64,000 nt of DNA, from assembly GCA_031002005.1 (NCBI GenBank), contig JARYHS010011408.1:221815473-221879472 (forward strand), given 5' to 3'. Below the pieces are notes generated by a model. That model ran no database searches. It worked only from the letters and a program-made list of their open reading frames with translations, and was not told the DNA's origin. This stretch comes from Vandiemenella viatica. Lineage: Eukaryota > Arthropoda > Insecta > Orthoptera > Morabidae. This document shows positions 43,620-54,194 of this stretch, in pieces (position 1 is the stretch's first letter; each line of letters starts with the position of its first letter). The translations under genes and the position numbers were made by a program.

Positions 43620-45878
43620 ATGGCTACGCCAGCAGCACCTACGGAATGGCAACAGTTCCTCCAAGGACTTCTACATCAGTTCTTCGAATCTCAGAGACAA
43701 CTGATTGCGGAAGTCAGGAATCTCCGCCAACCCACGGCCCCGCCTCCGTTCCCAGCATTCAACGACGACGTCGAGGAATGGGAGACCTACGAGAAGCGCA
43801 TAAGACAACACTTCGCAATTCACCACATAACCAAAGAAGAAGACCAACGTGCATATTTCCTTTCCTGGAACCAATCGAAGATGTATGTCTTGCTCACCAA
43901 ACTTCAGCCACAAGACCCCGACACCCTCACATTCACGACCATCTGTACGACACTGAATGCATACTACAGACGCCGGTACCATGTCGTCGCGGCCCGCGTC
44001 GAATTCTATCAATGCCGGAAGAAGCCCGATCAGACGTATCGCCAGTGGGCGGCCGAACTCCAAGGCCTTAGCAGAAAATGTAAGTTTCAAACTCGTTGTT
44101 CCCACGAATCCTACGCCGACGACATGGTGCGTGATCACATCATACAGGCTGCACCAGATGCCACACTCCGGCATGACGCCCTCAAGTTAGAGGACCCATC
44201 CCTGGAGCAGGTCATCGAACTTGCCTACAAATTCGAAATATCTACGGCCGCAGATCGCCGCCTGGAGTCCTGGGCGGATGTGGCCGCAATCCGAACCGAC
44301 GTAGAGGACACACAGGACGTCGCCGCCATCCAGAGCTCCCAGTCGCGCTCCTCCCGACACCACAACCGGGGACCGCTTCCTCAGAAGGACATCGAACCGG
44401 CCCGTTCCGGCAGGGGCACCAATTCTCGGCAGCAGCAGCGGATCCCGCAGCGCCGACGCCGCAGCCCGCTCCGCCTACCCTCCTGCCCCGCCTGTTATTC
44501 AGCACATGAGAGGGAAAATTGTCCGGATCGTTGGGCTGAATGCTCACGTTGCGGCAAGGAAGGACACCTGGCGTCCGTCTGCCGCACCAACACCACCAAT
44601 GCCAATCCCGGCTCTCGCCGCCCAGGGTCTTACCAAGACAGGTTGAGCGGCGCACCTATGGATATCAATCAGGTAGACACTTCCACTGCATCCAAACTTT
44701 TTATTGACGTTACGGTCAATGGCAAGCCTCTGCGCCTACAAGTCGACACAGGAGCAGCAGTCTCATTGCTTAATTATACTACTTATGTGCAAATTGGCTC
44801 GCCCCCCCTCTCGCCGGCCCCCAAGCGCCTCCTGACATACAACAAACAGGAAATAATAGCACTCCTGGGACAATTCACAGCAAACGTCATGTATAAGTCT
44901 GTACATCGTTCAGTCCCCTTTTTAGTAGTTAACAGTTCTCTCACAGCAGACTTATTTGGACTGGACGCTTTCCGCTTATTCGGATTTTCAATTGAGGATA
45001 ACATACACCTCGTATCTCAGCATGTTCCTTTTCCTGAAGTGGACGCCCTTTGCACCGAGTTTCAGGACCTGTTCTCACCAGGCGTCGGCTGTGCAAAGGA
45101 CTTCGAAGCATCACTCCAACTCCGGCCGGACGTACGGCCTCGATACTTCCGGGCACGCCAGGTACCCGTAGCGCTTCAACAACCACTTCAGAAAGAACTT
45201 CAACGTCTCCAAGACGAAGGGATCCTCCAGCCGGTGCGGTTCAGCCCCTGGGCCACGCCGTTGGTCATAGTTCAGAAGCCAGGACGCCGCTTACGTCTCT
45301 GTGGTGACTTTAAGACCACCGTCAACCCGCATCTGCTGGTAGACGATTATCCACTTCCGAGACCGGACGACCTCTTCCGTAAACTAGCAGGAGGTACCTA
45401 CTTTACAAAAATTGACCTGGCAGAAGCATACCTTCAAATCCCTTTGGATATCCAGTCCCGACAATACACAGTCATCAACACTCCCTATGGCCTCTTCCAA
45501 CTCAACCGGCTCATGTTCGGCTTGGACAGTGCTCCAGCGATTTTTCAACGGTATCTCGAACAACTTCTCCAGGATATTCCGGGATGCATCAACTATCTCG
45601 ACGACATAGTCGTCACGGGACCCTCCGCTGCCGAACACATGACCAACCTCCGCCTACTCTTCCTCCGCCTCCGTGCAGCAGGATTGAAATGCAACCTTTC
45701 CAAGTGTCAATTTTTTCAACAATCCATTTCCTACCTGGGTCACATCATCGCTCAGGAAGGCATTTCCCCAGCATTTTCCTATGTGGACGCTATTTCCAAC
45801 TTACCTCGGCCTCAGGATCTACATCAGTTGAAATCTTTTTTAGGCAAGATTTCATACTACAGAAAATTTATACCCTAA
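43620..45878 (+). CDS. Gypsy gag-protease-reverse transcriptase
   Basis: Capsid-like gag occupies about residues 1-280 (FPAFNDDVEEWETYEKRIRQ and the YRQWAAELQGL region). A CCHC knuckle, CSRCGKEGHLASVC, follows at about 306. Protease has LQVDTGAAVSLLN at about 374. Reverse transcriptase runs from about 500, with LRLCGDFKTTVNPH, YFTKIDLAEAYLQIPL, YGLFQLNRLMFGLDSAPA and the catalytic INYLDDIVV at about 658. The start Met at 43620 follows a short leader after the LTR. A single TAA at 45876-45878 ends the frame just before RNase H, which continues in the same frame. Confidence 0.92.
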   Translation: MATPAAPTEWQQFLQGLLHQFFESQRQLIAEVRNLRQPTAPPPFPAFNDDVEEWETYEKRIRQHFAIHHITKEEDQRAYFLSWNQSKMYVLLTKLQPQDPDTLTFTTICTTLNAYYRRRYHVVAARVEFYQCRKKPDQTYRQWAAELQGLSRKCKFQTRCSHESYADDMVRDHIIQAAPDATLRHDALKLEDPSLEQVIELAYKFEISTAADRRLESWADVAAIRTDVEDTQDVAAIQSSQSRSSRHHNRGPLPQKDIEPARSGRGTNSRQQQRIPQRRRRSPLRLPSCPACYSAHERENCPDRWAECSRCGKEGHLASVCRTNTTNANPGSRRPGSYQDRLSGAPMDINQVDTSTASKLFIDVTVNGKPLRLQVDTGAAVSLLNYTTYVQIGSPPLSPAPKRLLTYNKQEIIALLGQFTANVMYKSVHRSVPFLVVNSSLTADLFGLDAFRLFGFSIEDNIHLVSQHVPFPEVDALCTEFQDLFSPGVGCAKDFEASLQLRPDVRPRYFRARQVPVALQQPLQKELQRLQDEGILQPVRFSPWATPLVIVQKPGRRLRLCGDFKTTVNPHLLVDDYPLPRPDDLFRKLAGGTYFTKIDLAEAYLQIPLDIQSRQYTVINTPYGLFQLNRLMFGLDSAPAIFQRYLEQLLQDIPGCINYLDDIVVTGPSAAEHMTNLRLLFLRLRAAGLKCNLSKCQFFQQSISYLGHIIAQEGISPAFSYVDAISNLPRPQDLHQLKSFLGKISYYRKFIP

Positions 45879-45887
45879 GCAGCACAA

Positions 45888-46655
45888 GTGGCAGCACCCC
45901 TGTACCACCTCTGTCGCAAGAATGTCCCGTTCCGTTGGACCCCAGCTTGCGAGACCGCATTCCACACCCTTAAACAGCAGCTCAAGTCCGCAGCATGCCT
46001 CATGCCATACACTCCAAACCTCCCCTTGATACTTGCCACAGATGCATCCGATTACGGTGTGGGGGCAGTTCTGTCTCATAAATTACCAGATGGCACGGAA
46101 CGCCCCGTAGCTTACATCTCCAAAGCCCTATCGGCTGCTCAGCTTAAATATTCTCAAATCGAGAAAGAGGCGCTAGCTATTGTTTTTGCCTGCTCCAAAT
46201 TCTATTCCCTTTTATATGGGATTTCTTTTCATCTCATTACCGACCACAAGCCACTCCTATCACTATTTGATCCGTCCACACGTCTGCCTACCAAAACATC
46301 CCACCGCATCCAGCGTTGGGCACTATTCCTGTCCCAGTTCAGATATACCATGCATTTCCGTACCACCTCCAGGCATGCCAATGCAGACGCCTTATCCAGA
46401 CTACCGCAGGGACCAGACCTTGCCTTCGACAAGTCGGAACTTCTGGTGTTCCAGATCGACGATGACATACAAGAAGCACTGAAGACATTTCCAGTCACGG
46501 CCTCAAAAGTCGCGGCAGCCACAGGGGAGGACCCCCTCCTCCGTTACATCCGACACCACATCCAACACGGGTGGCAAACACGTTCCCCTCCACGCCATCA
46601 TCAAGACCTCAAGTTCTACTACTCCATCCGCCACCAGCTCTCAGTAGTAGAGGGA
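45888..46655 (+). pseudogene. Gypsy pol continuation: RNase H
   Basis: Same frame as the upstream gag-pol after one in-frame stop. It encodes the RNase H domain: LILATDASDYGVGAVLSHKL, AYISKALSAAQLKYSQIEKE and LITDHKPLLSLF, then the linker toward integrase (RHANADALSRLP). A frameshift at about 46650 moves the coding frame; beyond it this frame is a shadow to 46883. It cannot be translated as one protein without bypassing the stop. Confidence 0.85.
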
Positions 46656-47683
46656 GAATCCTCCAAACTCTCCACCAAGGACACTGGGGAATTGCCCGCA
46701 CCAAATCCCTTGCCAGACGCCATGTATTCTGGATCGGCCTTACCACGGATGTCACGGAGATGGTGCGGCGCTGTACCATCTGTGCCCAACAACTGCCCCG
46801 CCCCCCTCAAAAGTTCCTTTCCTGGCCGGCACCGTCCGGACCCTGGGAACGCATTCACCTCGACTTCGCTGGCCCATTCCTAGGCCACCAGTGGCTCCTA
46901 GTGACGGATGCCTTTTCCCACTTCCCATATGTCGTCCGTTGCTCCACAATCACCACAGAGGTCACCATTTCAGCCCTCACGAAGATCTTTACCATCGAAG
47001 GATTACCATACGCCATCGTCACAGATAACGGACCGCAATTTCGAAGTCGGGAATTCCTATCCTTCTGTACCGCCAACAATATCCAACACCTCCTCACCCC
47101 GCCCTTCCACCCCCAATCTAACGGGGAGGCGGAACGGCTAGTCAGAACATTCAAAACCCAAATGACCAAATACACCACAAGTCACAAACTCGAAGAGGCA
47201 TTGACACTCTTCCTCAGTTCCTATCGAACCACTCCAGTGGGGGCCAAAAGCCCGGCGGAATTGCTGCATGGCCGCCAACCTCGCACTCTCCTCCATCTCC
47301 TCTTACCCCCGCCCAAAGTACAGGTACCTTCGGGCCCATTCCGTTTCACCCCGGGCTCCCTAGTCTGGGCCCGCGGGTTTGGCTCCCGGGCCGGTTGGCT
47401 TCCGGGGGTCATCCAGCGGCCCCGGGGCCGCCAACTGTTCGACGTCAGCCTGGATGGCCGGATAGTGCGACGCCATCGAAACCAACTACGTCCCCGCTAC
47501 CCCACGGCACCGTCCTCTTCCACCACGGCACGGCCATCCACTTCTTCCTCTCCTTCCCTGCCACCTCCACCACTCCTGCCATCTAACCGTTGCTCAGGGA
47601 CAGTTACAGCGCCACCAACGACGCCACAACCTGTCGGTCGCTCCGACACCCTTCAGCCGCAGCCTCTCGACCACCTGCGGTGA
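46649..47683 (+). pseudogene. Gypsy pol continuation: integrase
   Basis: After the frameshift the new frame gives the His/Cys zinc-binding region (LHQGHWG through RRCTICAQ) and the catalytic core with HLDFAGPF, IVTDNGPQF and SNGEAERLVRTFK. The spacing between the second Asp and the Glu is 35, the DD35E triad. A TGA at 47681 ends the frame, but the same frame continues to 47938 with a proline- and arginine-rich tail (PRRRSARIARGTA), so the original protein was longer. Confidence 0.88.
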
Positions 47684-47920
47684 CCATCTTCAACGCCCCC
47701 CGTACAGTCCCCGGCCATCGACGCCGACGAACCGATGCCGTTAGCTCCACAAGTACCTCCACCACAACCTGCACCACGACGCAGGTCGGCACGCATCGCC
47801 AGGGGAACAGCTCCGTACTCCCCTGGAGGTAGCCTTCATAGTCTGCTCCAGGGCGCCGCGGCAGACGACCTCGCAGACGTCGCAGACATCGCTTCCCCCC
47901 CCCCCCCCGGGAGGGAGGTA

Positions 47921-48366
47921 TGTTCAGTCTGCCAGTAAAGGCCCCTGCCAGGCAGACCTCACACACAACGCGCCTGCACGCCGGGATACATATACGACTC
48001 CAAACAGGCGCAGAGGCATCAAAACAACCAGGAAAACAAATTGAATCATCTAGAAGCTAAGTGGGACTATTTCTTGCAGAGGTCGCCGTACTACCACACA
48101 ACGGAATTCCTGCGCCAGGCCGCCTATATAAGCGTAGCCGGCCGCTCCACCGCCAGTTCCAGCCTGACCGCTGAACCAGCGTCAACTACAGAAGACCACC
48201 GGAAGTTCGTGAGAAGTAGAAGCCGTCTCACTCTACCCCGGATCAGGACCAGGCTGAAATTCTCGACGGTCTTCTGATAACTGTACCCACATTTGTTTAT
48301 GGTTTACCTGTTGTATTGTGTACCGAGTAATAAACTTCAAGGAACCGTTAAGTGTAGTTCACTTCA
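47921..48366 (+). repeat. Gypsy 3' LTR
   Basis: Counterpart of 43149-43583. Few differences from it, consistent with a recent insertion. Confidence 0.93.
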
Positions 48367-49203
48367 ATATGCTACCCTGTGGCTTTCCCATTTTTCTTCC
48401 ACTTCTTTTGATACTGCATTTCCTACCCTATCTTTCTGTTTTCTACCTTTTAAAAATTCTTCTACCCAGCAAATCACTCTCTCATCCACTCCAATAGTTT
48501 TTACCTTTTTTACTACCATTTTATTGCTCACTCAGTCAAAACCCTTTGAAAGATCTAGTGCTACACTATCAATTTGGCCTCACTTGCCCATTTCATCTGA
48601 AATATCTTGCATACATCCAACCAACTGTGATTTGCATGAATATCCTTGCCTAAAGCCATATTGCCTACTTGAAAACCACTTACGGTTCTCACATATATTT
48701 TTGATGTGGTTGTATATCAATCTCTCCATTAATGTACCCATCACTGATATCATACTGATTGGTCTATAATTTTCAACTCTATTTCTTAGCCCTCTTTCTT
48801 GTACCGGCACTACAATCACACTTTTCAAGTCCTCTGGCAAGCAGCAATTATCCAGACTCAATTTAAATAATATTTCAAGATAAGGTACAATTTCTCATCG
48901 AGCTATCTTTAAGATATCTGTAGTAATATTATCTACACCAGCCCCTTTATGTTTTTTCAGCTTTCTTATTTCCTTCATGATATACTCAGGATGAATTTCA
49001 AATTTTTTGGTTTGCTCATTTGTAATTGGGTTGTTAAGCTCGTTCACTGATTTAGACTCTCCCACTTTCGATTCATTGTCCCTAGTACTCTCACTAAACC
49101 AGTTACTTAAAATTTACTCCTTTTTTAAATCCTCAGAAACTTCTCTCCATCCTTATCTATAAGCATCTAAACACTCTACCTTCCCCTCAGTTTCCTAACA
49201 TAG
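48367..49203 (-). pseudogene. LINE B host copy, RT segment, antisense
   Basis: Minus-strand frame 48580-48861 reads LKSVIVVPVQERGLRNRVEN, YRPISMISVMGTLMERLIY and WFSSRQYGFRQGYSCKSQLV, the N-terminal RT blocks of the CR1/L2-like family. The following DFSKGFD-like and WVEEFLKGRKQ-like blocks lie at 48400-48570. Upstream sequence runs to 49203, where a short LTR element is inserted. Confidence 0.82.
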
Positions 49204-50492
49204 TGTGACAGAACAGAATAATTTCATAAGAAAATCATAGTTTTGTGCCATGAAATTAGACTCTGTTGTTAGAAATGTGTTATGAATTAAGAAGTAAAAT
49301 ATCATATAGAGAGGGCAGCACAGTCAAGACTCAGTTCCTGTAAATAAGGCCACTATCTAGGCATTGCCTTTAAATGATACCGAAAGGTTCAGGATTTGGT
49401 AACACAGGCATAGCTGAGGTCCAGGTAGAACCTTCAAATGACTCTGTTGTTACATCTCATAGCCTAGATATGAATATTCAAGATGAAGTAAAGTGGAGAG
49501 AAGTTATTACTTATGGGGAGAATATAATGTAATGTACTGAAGAAATAAAATAAAAATGAAGCATGTCCAATAGCCAATAGTTTAATGCTATAGAAATAAT
49601 TTTTTGGTCGTCCAGGTACCCTTTTCCTTACAGAATAACTACTTCCATGTAACTAATATATTGTTACACACATATACAAATGTGGTTGAAACAGACAGTA
49701 GAAATTTTTATATTCATGGGAAAATAATTAATAATTTTTATTTTTGCCCAAAAAGATTGCCTGATCAATAGTTTAAAAGAAATGAAACTACTTAGATCAG
49801 AAAGTGTAGCTTTGACTTGGAAAGATGTAGTCAGTTACATTTTATTTTGATGTCATGGTAATGTGATGTTAGGCTAGAATGCTGTATGTATGTATGTTTA
49901 CATTAATAGATATTTCAAGACAATACCGCGACAGGACTTACATTTGTGTGATGTTAAGCTAAAATGCTGTATGTATGTATGTTTTCGTTAAGACAATACA
50001 TGTTTTTTTTTTAGTTCGTTTCATTATGTTGTTAGTATTAAGAAGAGACTGTTTTGTAAAATGTTTTGTAAAAAATTCTAATAGGAACAGAGGAAAGAGT
50101 ATCGCTGAATGCAAGGTTATTCTTATAAGTTTACCAATGTCTTTTAAGCAAAGACATGGTGAACTTGAGGAGGCATGTGACAGAACAGAATAATTTCATA
50201 AGAAAATCATAGTTTTGTGCCATGAAATTAGACAAAAAATGATATATTTACTCCTTTAGCAAGGAAATGTAAGTTGCCATGGCAATAAAAGAAATCAAGG
50301 GATAGCGAGAGGTTTAGCGACGTACAGGCCGAAAGGTTGCTTTGTTACCAGTTCACTGCTTAAGAACCTTGCATTCTTCGGATATTTAAAACCGATGTAG
50401 TTCCTAGAAGAATAAGAATTGGGAACAATAAATGTTAATCTGTTAAAAGCGTAGAACTGAGTTATTTATAATTATAACCCAGTAGCGCGACA
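49204..50492 (+). mobile_element. Short LTR retroelement with truncated 5' LTR
   Basis: A 58-bp sequence starting TGTGACAGAACAG is identical at 49204-49261 and 50176-50233. The right copy extends to 50492, ending GTAGCGCGACA, and has LTR features. ATAG flanks the whole (49200-49203 and 50493-50496). The left LTR stops after 58 bp, so most of it was deleted. The interior of about 0.9 kb has no pol gene. A frame at 49975-50193 ends KQRHGELEEACDRTE; its function is unknown. A segment with GAATGCTGTATGTATGTATG recurs near 49880 and 49960. Confidence 0.78.
50176..50492 (+). repeat. 3' LTR of the short LTR element
   Basis: A 317-bp terminal repeat beginning TG and ending CA. A purine-rich GAACTTGAGGAGGCA lies directly upstream, as expected for a polypurine tract, and AATAAA occurs near 50430. 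Confidence 0.72.
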
Positions 50493-50496
50493 ATAG

Positions 50497-50830
50497 CCAT
50501 AGAAATTTCTAGATGCATCAGTCAATAGTCCTCCTGCACTGACAATACTCTTCATAAACCCATATTTAGCCACCTCAGGGCCGGCGTTAGGGGGGGATAA
50601 GCAGGTCAAAAGTACCCTGGCCCAATGGCTGATGGAGGACCCCAATCACTAACTGTAGGGGCCCTCAGGCCATGAAGCCAAGGATCCGCCCATTGTCGCC
50701 AGGCCAATTTGTAGACCTAAAAAAAAAGGTCGCCCATTTTACCCCGGGCCCGAAATTCCTAGCGCCGGCCCTGAGCCACCTTCTTAGCTATTGATACATG
50801 AATGGTTATTAGATGAATAATTAGTGATAG
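50497..50830 (-). pseudogene. LINE B host copy, 5' segment, antisense
   Basis: CATAGAAATTTCTAGATGCA at 50497 matches about 21890 in another copy and continues the frame from 49203. It is split at 50575 by a MITE and resumes at 50782 (TCTTAGCTATTG). The upstream end is lost in unassigned sequence. Confidence 0.65.
50576..50773. mobile_element. hAT MITE with perfect 8-bp target duplication
   Basis: 198 bp with inverted repeats CAGGGCCGGCGTTAGG and CCTAGCGCCGGCCCTG. AGCCACCT flanks both sides (50568-50575 and 50774-50781). Non-coding. The ends resemble, but differ from, those of the hAT at 11706. Confidence 0.93.
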
Positions 50831-51790
50831 TTAACTTGTATTGTCCTCAATCCATAGGGTGGTTGCACTCCCTCTTAGGAAGCACACTAGGCCTGGTTGC
50901 AGAGGTGGGATGTGTAAATAATACTATATGTGTTCATATGACAGTTGTAAGTGTAGTGCATTGTCTGTGTTGTGAAGAAGAAAGAATGGATAGGGTGAAA
51001 CCTTTTGCCAGCTCATACAGGTCTACTTTACTGAAGACTCCAAATTTGCCACGAAATTTAACATACCTATCCTTTGTGTGAATTATCATCAATTGTGCTG
51101 TATCCCTTCATTCCACAATTCCTGTGGAGAAATTTGGGATTAAATCTAGGTCTTTTGGTTAACATTCACTATCTCTTGTACACTATTGTCCAAGTTCCAA
51201 AGGTGATAATCCCGCGACTGGAACTAATCCCATTGTAGAAGCCAGGTACCATCATGTTGCTGCAGTGACCTGAGTCAGTGGGCAGGTTCAGTAGTAAATA
51301 GAAGGCAAAATAGAAGTGGCATGATACCTAACTGCTGCAGTGAAGGAAGAATTATCTTTTTTTAAAAATTCTGGCTTTATGCCTCATTGAAATTAAGATA
51401 ATTACAGAGAGGAGAAGACTGTAGGCAAGTGATAGGTTTGCCAGCATGAGGAAGTATTATCTTAGATTCAATCCCAGGGGAAGTCTGGTATCCAGAATGT
51501 GAAGGTAAGCAAATTCTCCCTTCCAGAATTTGGATGGGGACATGATTTCAGGGAGTACTTTGATAACTCAGACTGTGAAATAGTTGTTGAGGTCATGTGA
51601 GTTGGTATGGGCAACAATACGATGGTCTAGATTTTGGGAATAAACTATTCATCTGTAACCATTCATTCTCATAGATAACTGTTTTTTAGTCAGGCTGCTG
51701 TAAGAACTCAGGCAATGGAAGCAGGTGAGCTGGTATCTGAGGTGGTACAGGTAGTATGGCCTGTGATGTGTGCAGTGCTAGAGTAATTAT
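50831..51790. other. Unassigned intronic stretch
   Basis: A frame at 50824-51081 has cysteine- and valine-rich text without known motifs. No repeat is recognised. Confidence 0.3.
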
Positions 51791-52440
51791 ACACTGATCA
51801 GCCAGAACGTAATAACCACCTGCCTAATCACTGGTATGTCTGCCTTTTGCACAGATAACAGCAGTGACACGTCTTGGTGTGGAAGCATTAAGGCCTTGGT
51901 AGGTCACTGGAGGGAGTTGGCACCACATCTGCACATGCAAGTCACCTAATCCCCGTAAATTCCAGGGAGAGGGGCGAAGAGCTCTGATGCCATGTTCAAT
52001 CACATCCCAGATGTGTTCGATCGGGTTCAGACCTAGCATATCAATTGCAACTCACCGCTGTGTTCCTTGAACCACTCCCTCACACACTCGGCCATGTGAC
52101 ATGGTATATTATCTTGTTGAAAAATGCCACTGCTGTTAGGAAACATGGCCATCATGGTGCCTTCCAAGAGTTCCATAGGACATATGGATGCCCACGTGAA
52201 TGTTTCCCAGAGCATAATTGAGCCACCGCCAGCTTGTCTCCATCTTACAGTACAGCTGTCAAGAAGCTGTTCCCCTGGATAACAAAGGATTTGCACCCTC
52301 CCATCTGCATGACAAAGGTATTGGGATTCATCACACCATGCTATGCTCTGCCACTGCGCCAACGTCCAGTGATGATGGTCATGTGCCCTTTTCATGGATG
52401 AACCATGAAATTAGAAACAATATTGGATGCATGAAACAAC
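51791..52440 (-). mobile_element. Tc1-like transposon remnant, one end
   Basis: The left end ACACTGATCAGCCAGAACGT is a typical Tc1-family inverted repeat. Transposase pieces run on the minus strand: WTLAQWQSIAWCDESQYLCH, GGGSIMLWETF, FQQDNIPCHMAECVREWF and LNPIEHIWDVIEHGIRAL. CDES, QQDN and NPIE fit the DD34E triad. The transposase is split near 52035 by a small deletion and shift. The N-terminal part and other terminus are absent. Confidence 0.85.
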
Positions 52441-52583
52441 TGCTTTAGCTAATATGGTCAGACGTCAGCTGAGCTGGATAGCGGAATCTTGTTCATCCTG
52501 AGGACCACAGCAAGGAAATAAGTGCCTAGTAAACTCCAGAGTGTCCTTACAGAGAATCCAGCAATGACACGACCATTGCAAGC

Positions 52584-52737
52584 TATCCAGATTTTGGTTT
52601 TCACGGTTTTCTGAAATCATTCCAGGCAGATTGGTTGCTTCAAAAGACCAATACCAAATTTCTTCACATTGCTTGTACCCAGTTCTTTCCCACCTTTATT
52701 GACCTCACCACTGATTAGGCCATAAGATAAAAAAAAC
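52584..52737 (+). mobile_element. SINE family 1, body fragment
   Basis: CAGATTTTGGTTTTCACGG, AAATCATTCCAGGCAGATTG and CCACCTTTATTGACCTCACC match the body and tail of the SINEs at 10996 and 21313. A convincing tRNA head is not present directly upstream. Confidence 0.75.
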
Positions 52738-53664
52738 ATCTGCTCTTATCAAGAATTCCTTTTCCCTCTACTCCAACATGGTACTAACCTTTTATCCAAT
52801 AACTATTACGAAGAATTAAGTCATCACAAATACCCAAAGCCAAAATCTGTCAAGCACACCAAAATACAACCAAAAACCAACACTGATATTGTCTTCTTCA
52901 GCCATTTCTCTTCTGACCTGGTATCCCTAAACTAGAGTCTTCTTCATTACTACAAATTTTTCAGGTCCTTTCCAGAAATATGTCACATTCTCCACACTAT
53001 ACTTCTCACAATGAACTAAATCATCTTCTGCAGACCTAACTTGATAAATATACTTGTACACAAACACAAAAACCTCTAACCTAAACCACCCTGCACCTCC
53101 TTTTAATAGCCCTCACTGAAAAACATGCAATCACTCATCACAACCTATTGTAATCCTACCACTGGTGAAACATACACCATTATATACCATGCCATCTGTA
53201 CCATATCTAACTACTTACACCAGCTTACTTGCCCCACCAAAATCCAATTCATGAGAATGGATGGTTAGAGAAAAACTCCCATAATTCTGGCTACCCTGTG
53301 GCTGCACATTCCAATTCCCTTAATACTCATCACCCCTACAAATGTTTCATATTCAGAGCCATCACAGTACTCCCTGAAACCATCCAAACTCCATAGGCTG
53401 CAATTGGCCTGTCAACATATTCTCAATACTCCAGAGATCTGAATATCAGATAATGCCCAACCTTCCCCATCTTGGTAAACACATCACTTGCAGGTAAAGT
53501 TTATTTATTATTTGTATTTTTATTATGTTTTGATAATTTTTTCACCATTATCTTGCTATTAATTTACTTTCCACTTATAACGTAGCCACTGATATTGCTT
53601 TTTTTATTTCCGACACATAACTTTTCCATTGATATTGTTTTTGTTATCCCCACCATAATTCAGA
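52738..53664. other. Unassigned intronic stretch
   Basis: No coding frame or named element; C-rich on the plus strand compared with its surroundings. Confidence 0.3.
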
Positions 53665-53870
53665 CGGCTTTGTCAATTGCAGGTGCATAAGCGAGCTTGG
53701 CTATATTTCCATGAAAAAAAGCACAGTCCAAAATATTTTTTATGTGTGTGTAGTATTTTCACTGCGGTCCTCATTCCTTCACCTTTGGTGAGTGATAGGT
53801 CTACTTTATGTTTCCATCTGAATTTCTTTTACCTCACAGCATTTCCTCCCACTCCATCACTGCTAAATAA
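53665..53870 (+). repeat. Fragment related to the foldback at 63590
   Basis: CCTTCACCTTTGGTGAGTG and CACAGCATTTCCTCCCACTC align with 63855-63945 (CCTCCAATTTTGGTGAGTG and CGCAGCAGTTCTTTCATTCC). One arm only. Confidence 0.5.
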
Positions 53871-53970
53871 GTGTTGTGATATAGATATAACAAATACTAA
53901 TTGGAGAGTCCTGCAAATAAAATAAAACTTCCAAACATAAACACACTGAAACAAAGAAATATTCTTTCAC

Positions 53971-54194
53971 CTTTACTGTTCTCTTTACTTCTTTAGAAGC
54001 ACCATTTTCAGATGGGTCAGGTGTCTCAAATACAACACCTCGAAAATACAATAAATCTTCACGATCCTTAAAGTATTCTTTTAAATACTCAGGATGCATC
54101 TCAATTTTTTCCAAATGATCAAAACGAGCAACATCGTAGAATTGCATTTCATGTTCATCTTCTACAGTAGTATTCATTTTGTAATAAAAATGCT
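53971..54194 (-). CDS. DRC7: Host gene exon, DRC7-like (first exon seen)
   Basis: A 224-bp exon with acceptor TTCTTTTTTGCAG and donor AAAG|GTGAAAG. After two split-codon bases it reads HFYYKMNTTVEDEHEMQFYD, then VARFDHLEKIEMHPEYLKEY, then FKDREDLLYFRGVVFETPD, and ends in phase 0 before the exon at 26113. The DREDLLYFR-VVFE pattern resembles DRC7, a nexin-dynein regulatory complex protein of motile cilia and sperm. Earlier exons must lie above 54195, but I could not identify them. The intron to the next exon is about 27.6 kb and filled with transposons. Confidence 0.78.

Larger units (their letters stand above)
43149..48366 (+). mobile_element. Ty3/gypsy LTR retrotransposon
   Basis: LTRs of about 435 and 446 bp begin TGTTCAGTCTG and end GTTCACTTCA. 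A 5-bp duplication ATATG flanks the element (43144-43148 and 48367-48371). Domain order gag, protease, RT, RNase H, integrase is Ty3/gypsy. A purine-rich tract GGGAGGGAGG precedes the 3' LTR. Much more GC-rich than its surroundings. No envelope gene seen. It sits in the RT core of the antisense LINE B. Confidence 0.95.

Noticed and set aside
46180..47966. Many open frames in the gypsy region on both strands
   Set aside because: GC-rich coding sequence creates long shadow frames; only the gag, protease, RT, RNase H and integrase frames carry domain motifs.
43149..48366. Possible envelope gene (infectious errantivirus)
   Set aside because: Pol runs to the 3' LTR with only a proline/arginine-rich tail; no signal peptide, membrane segment or extra ORF is seen.
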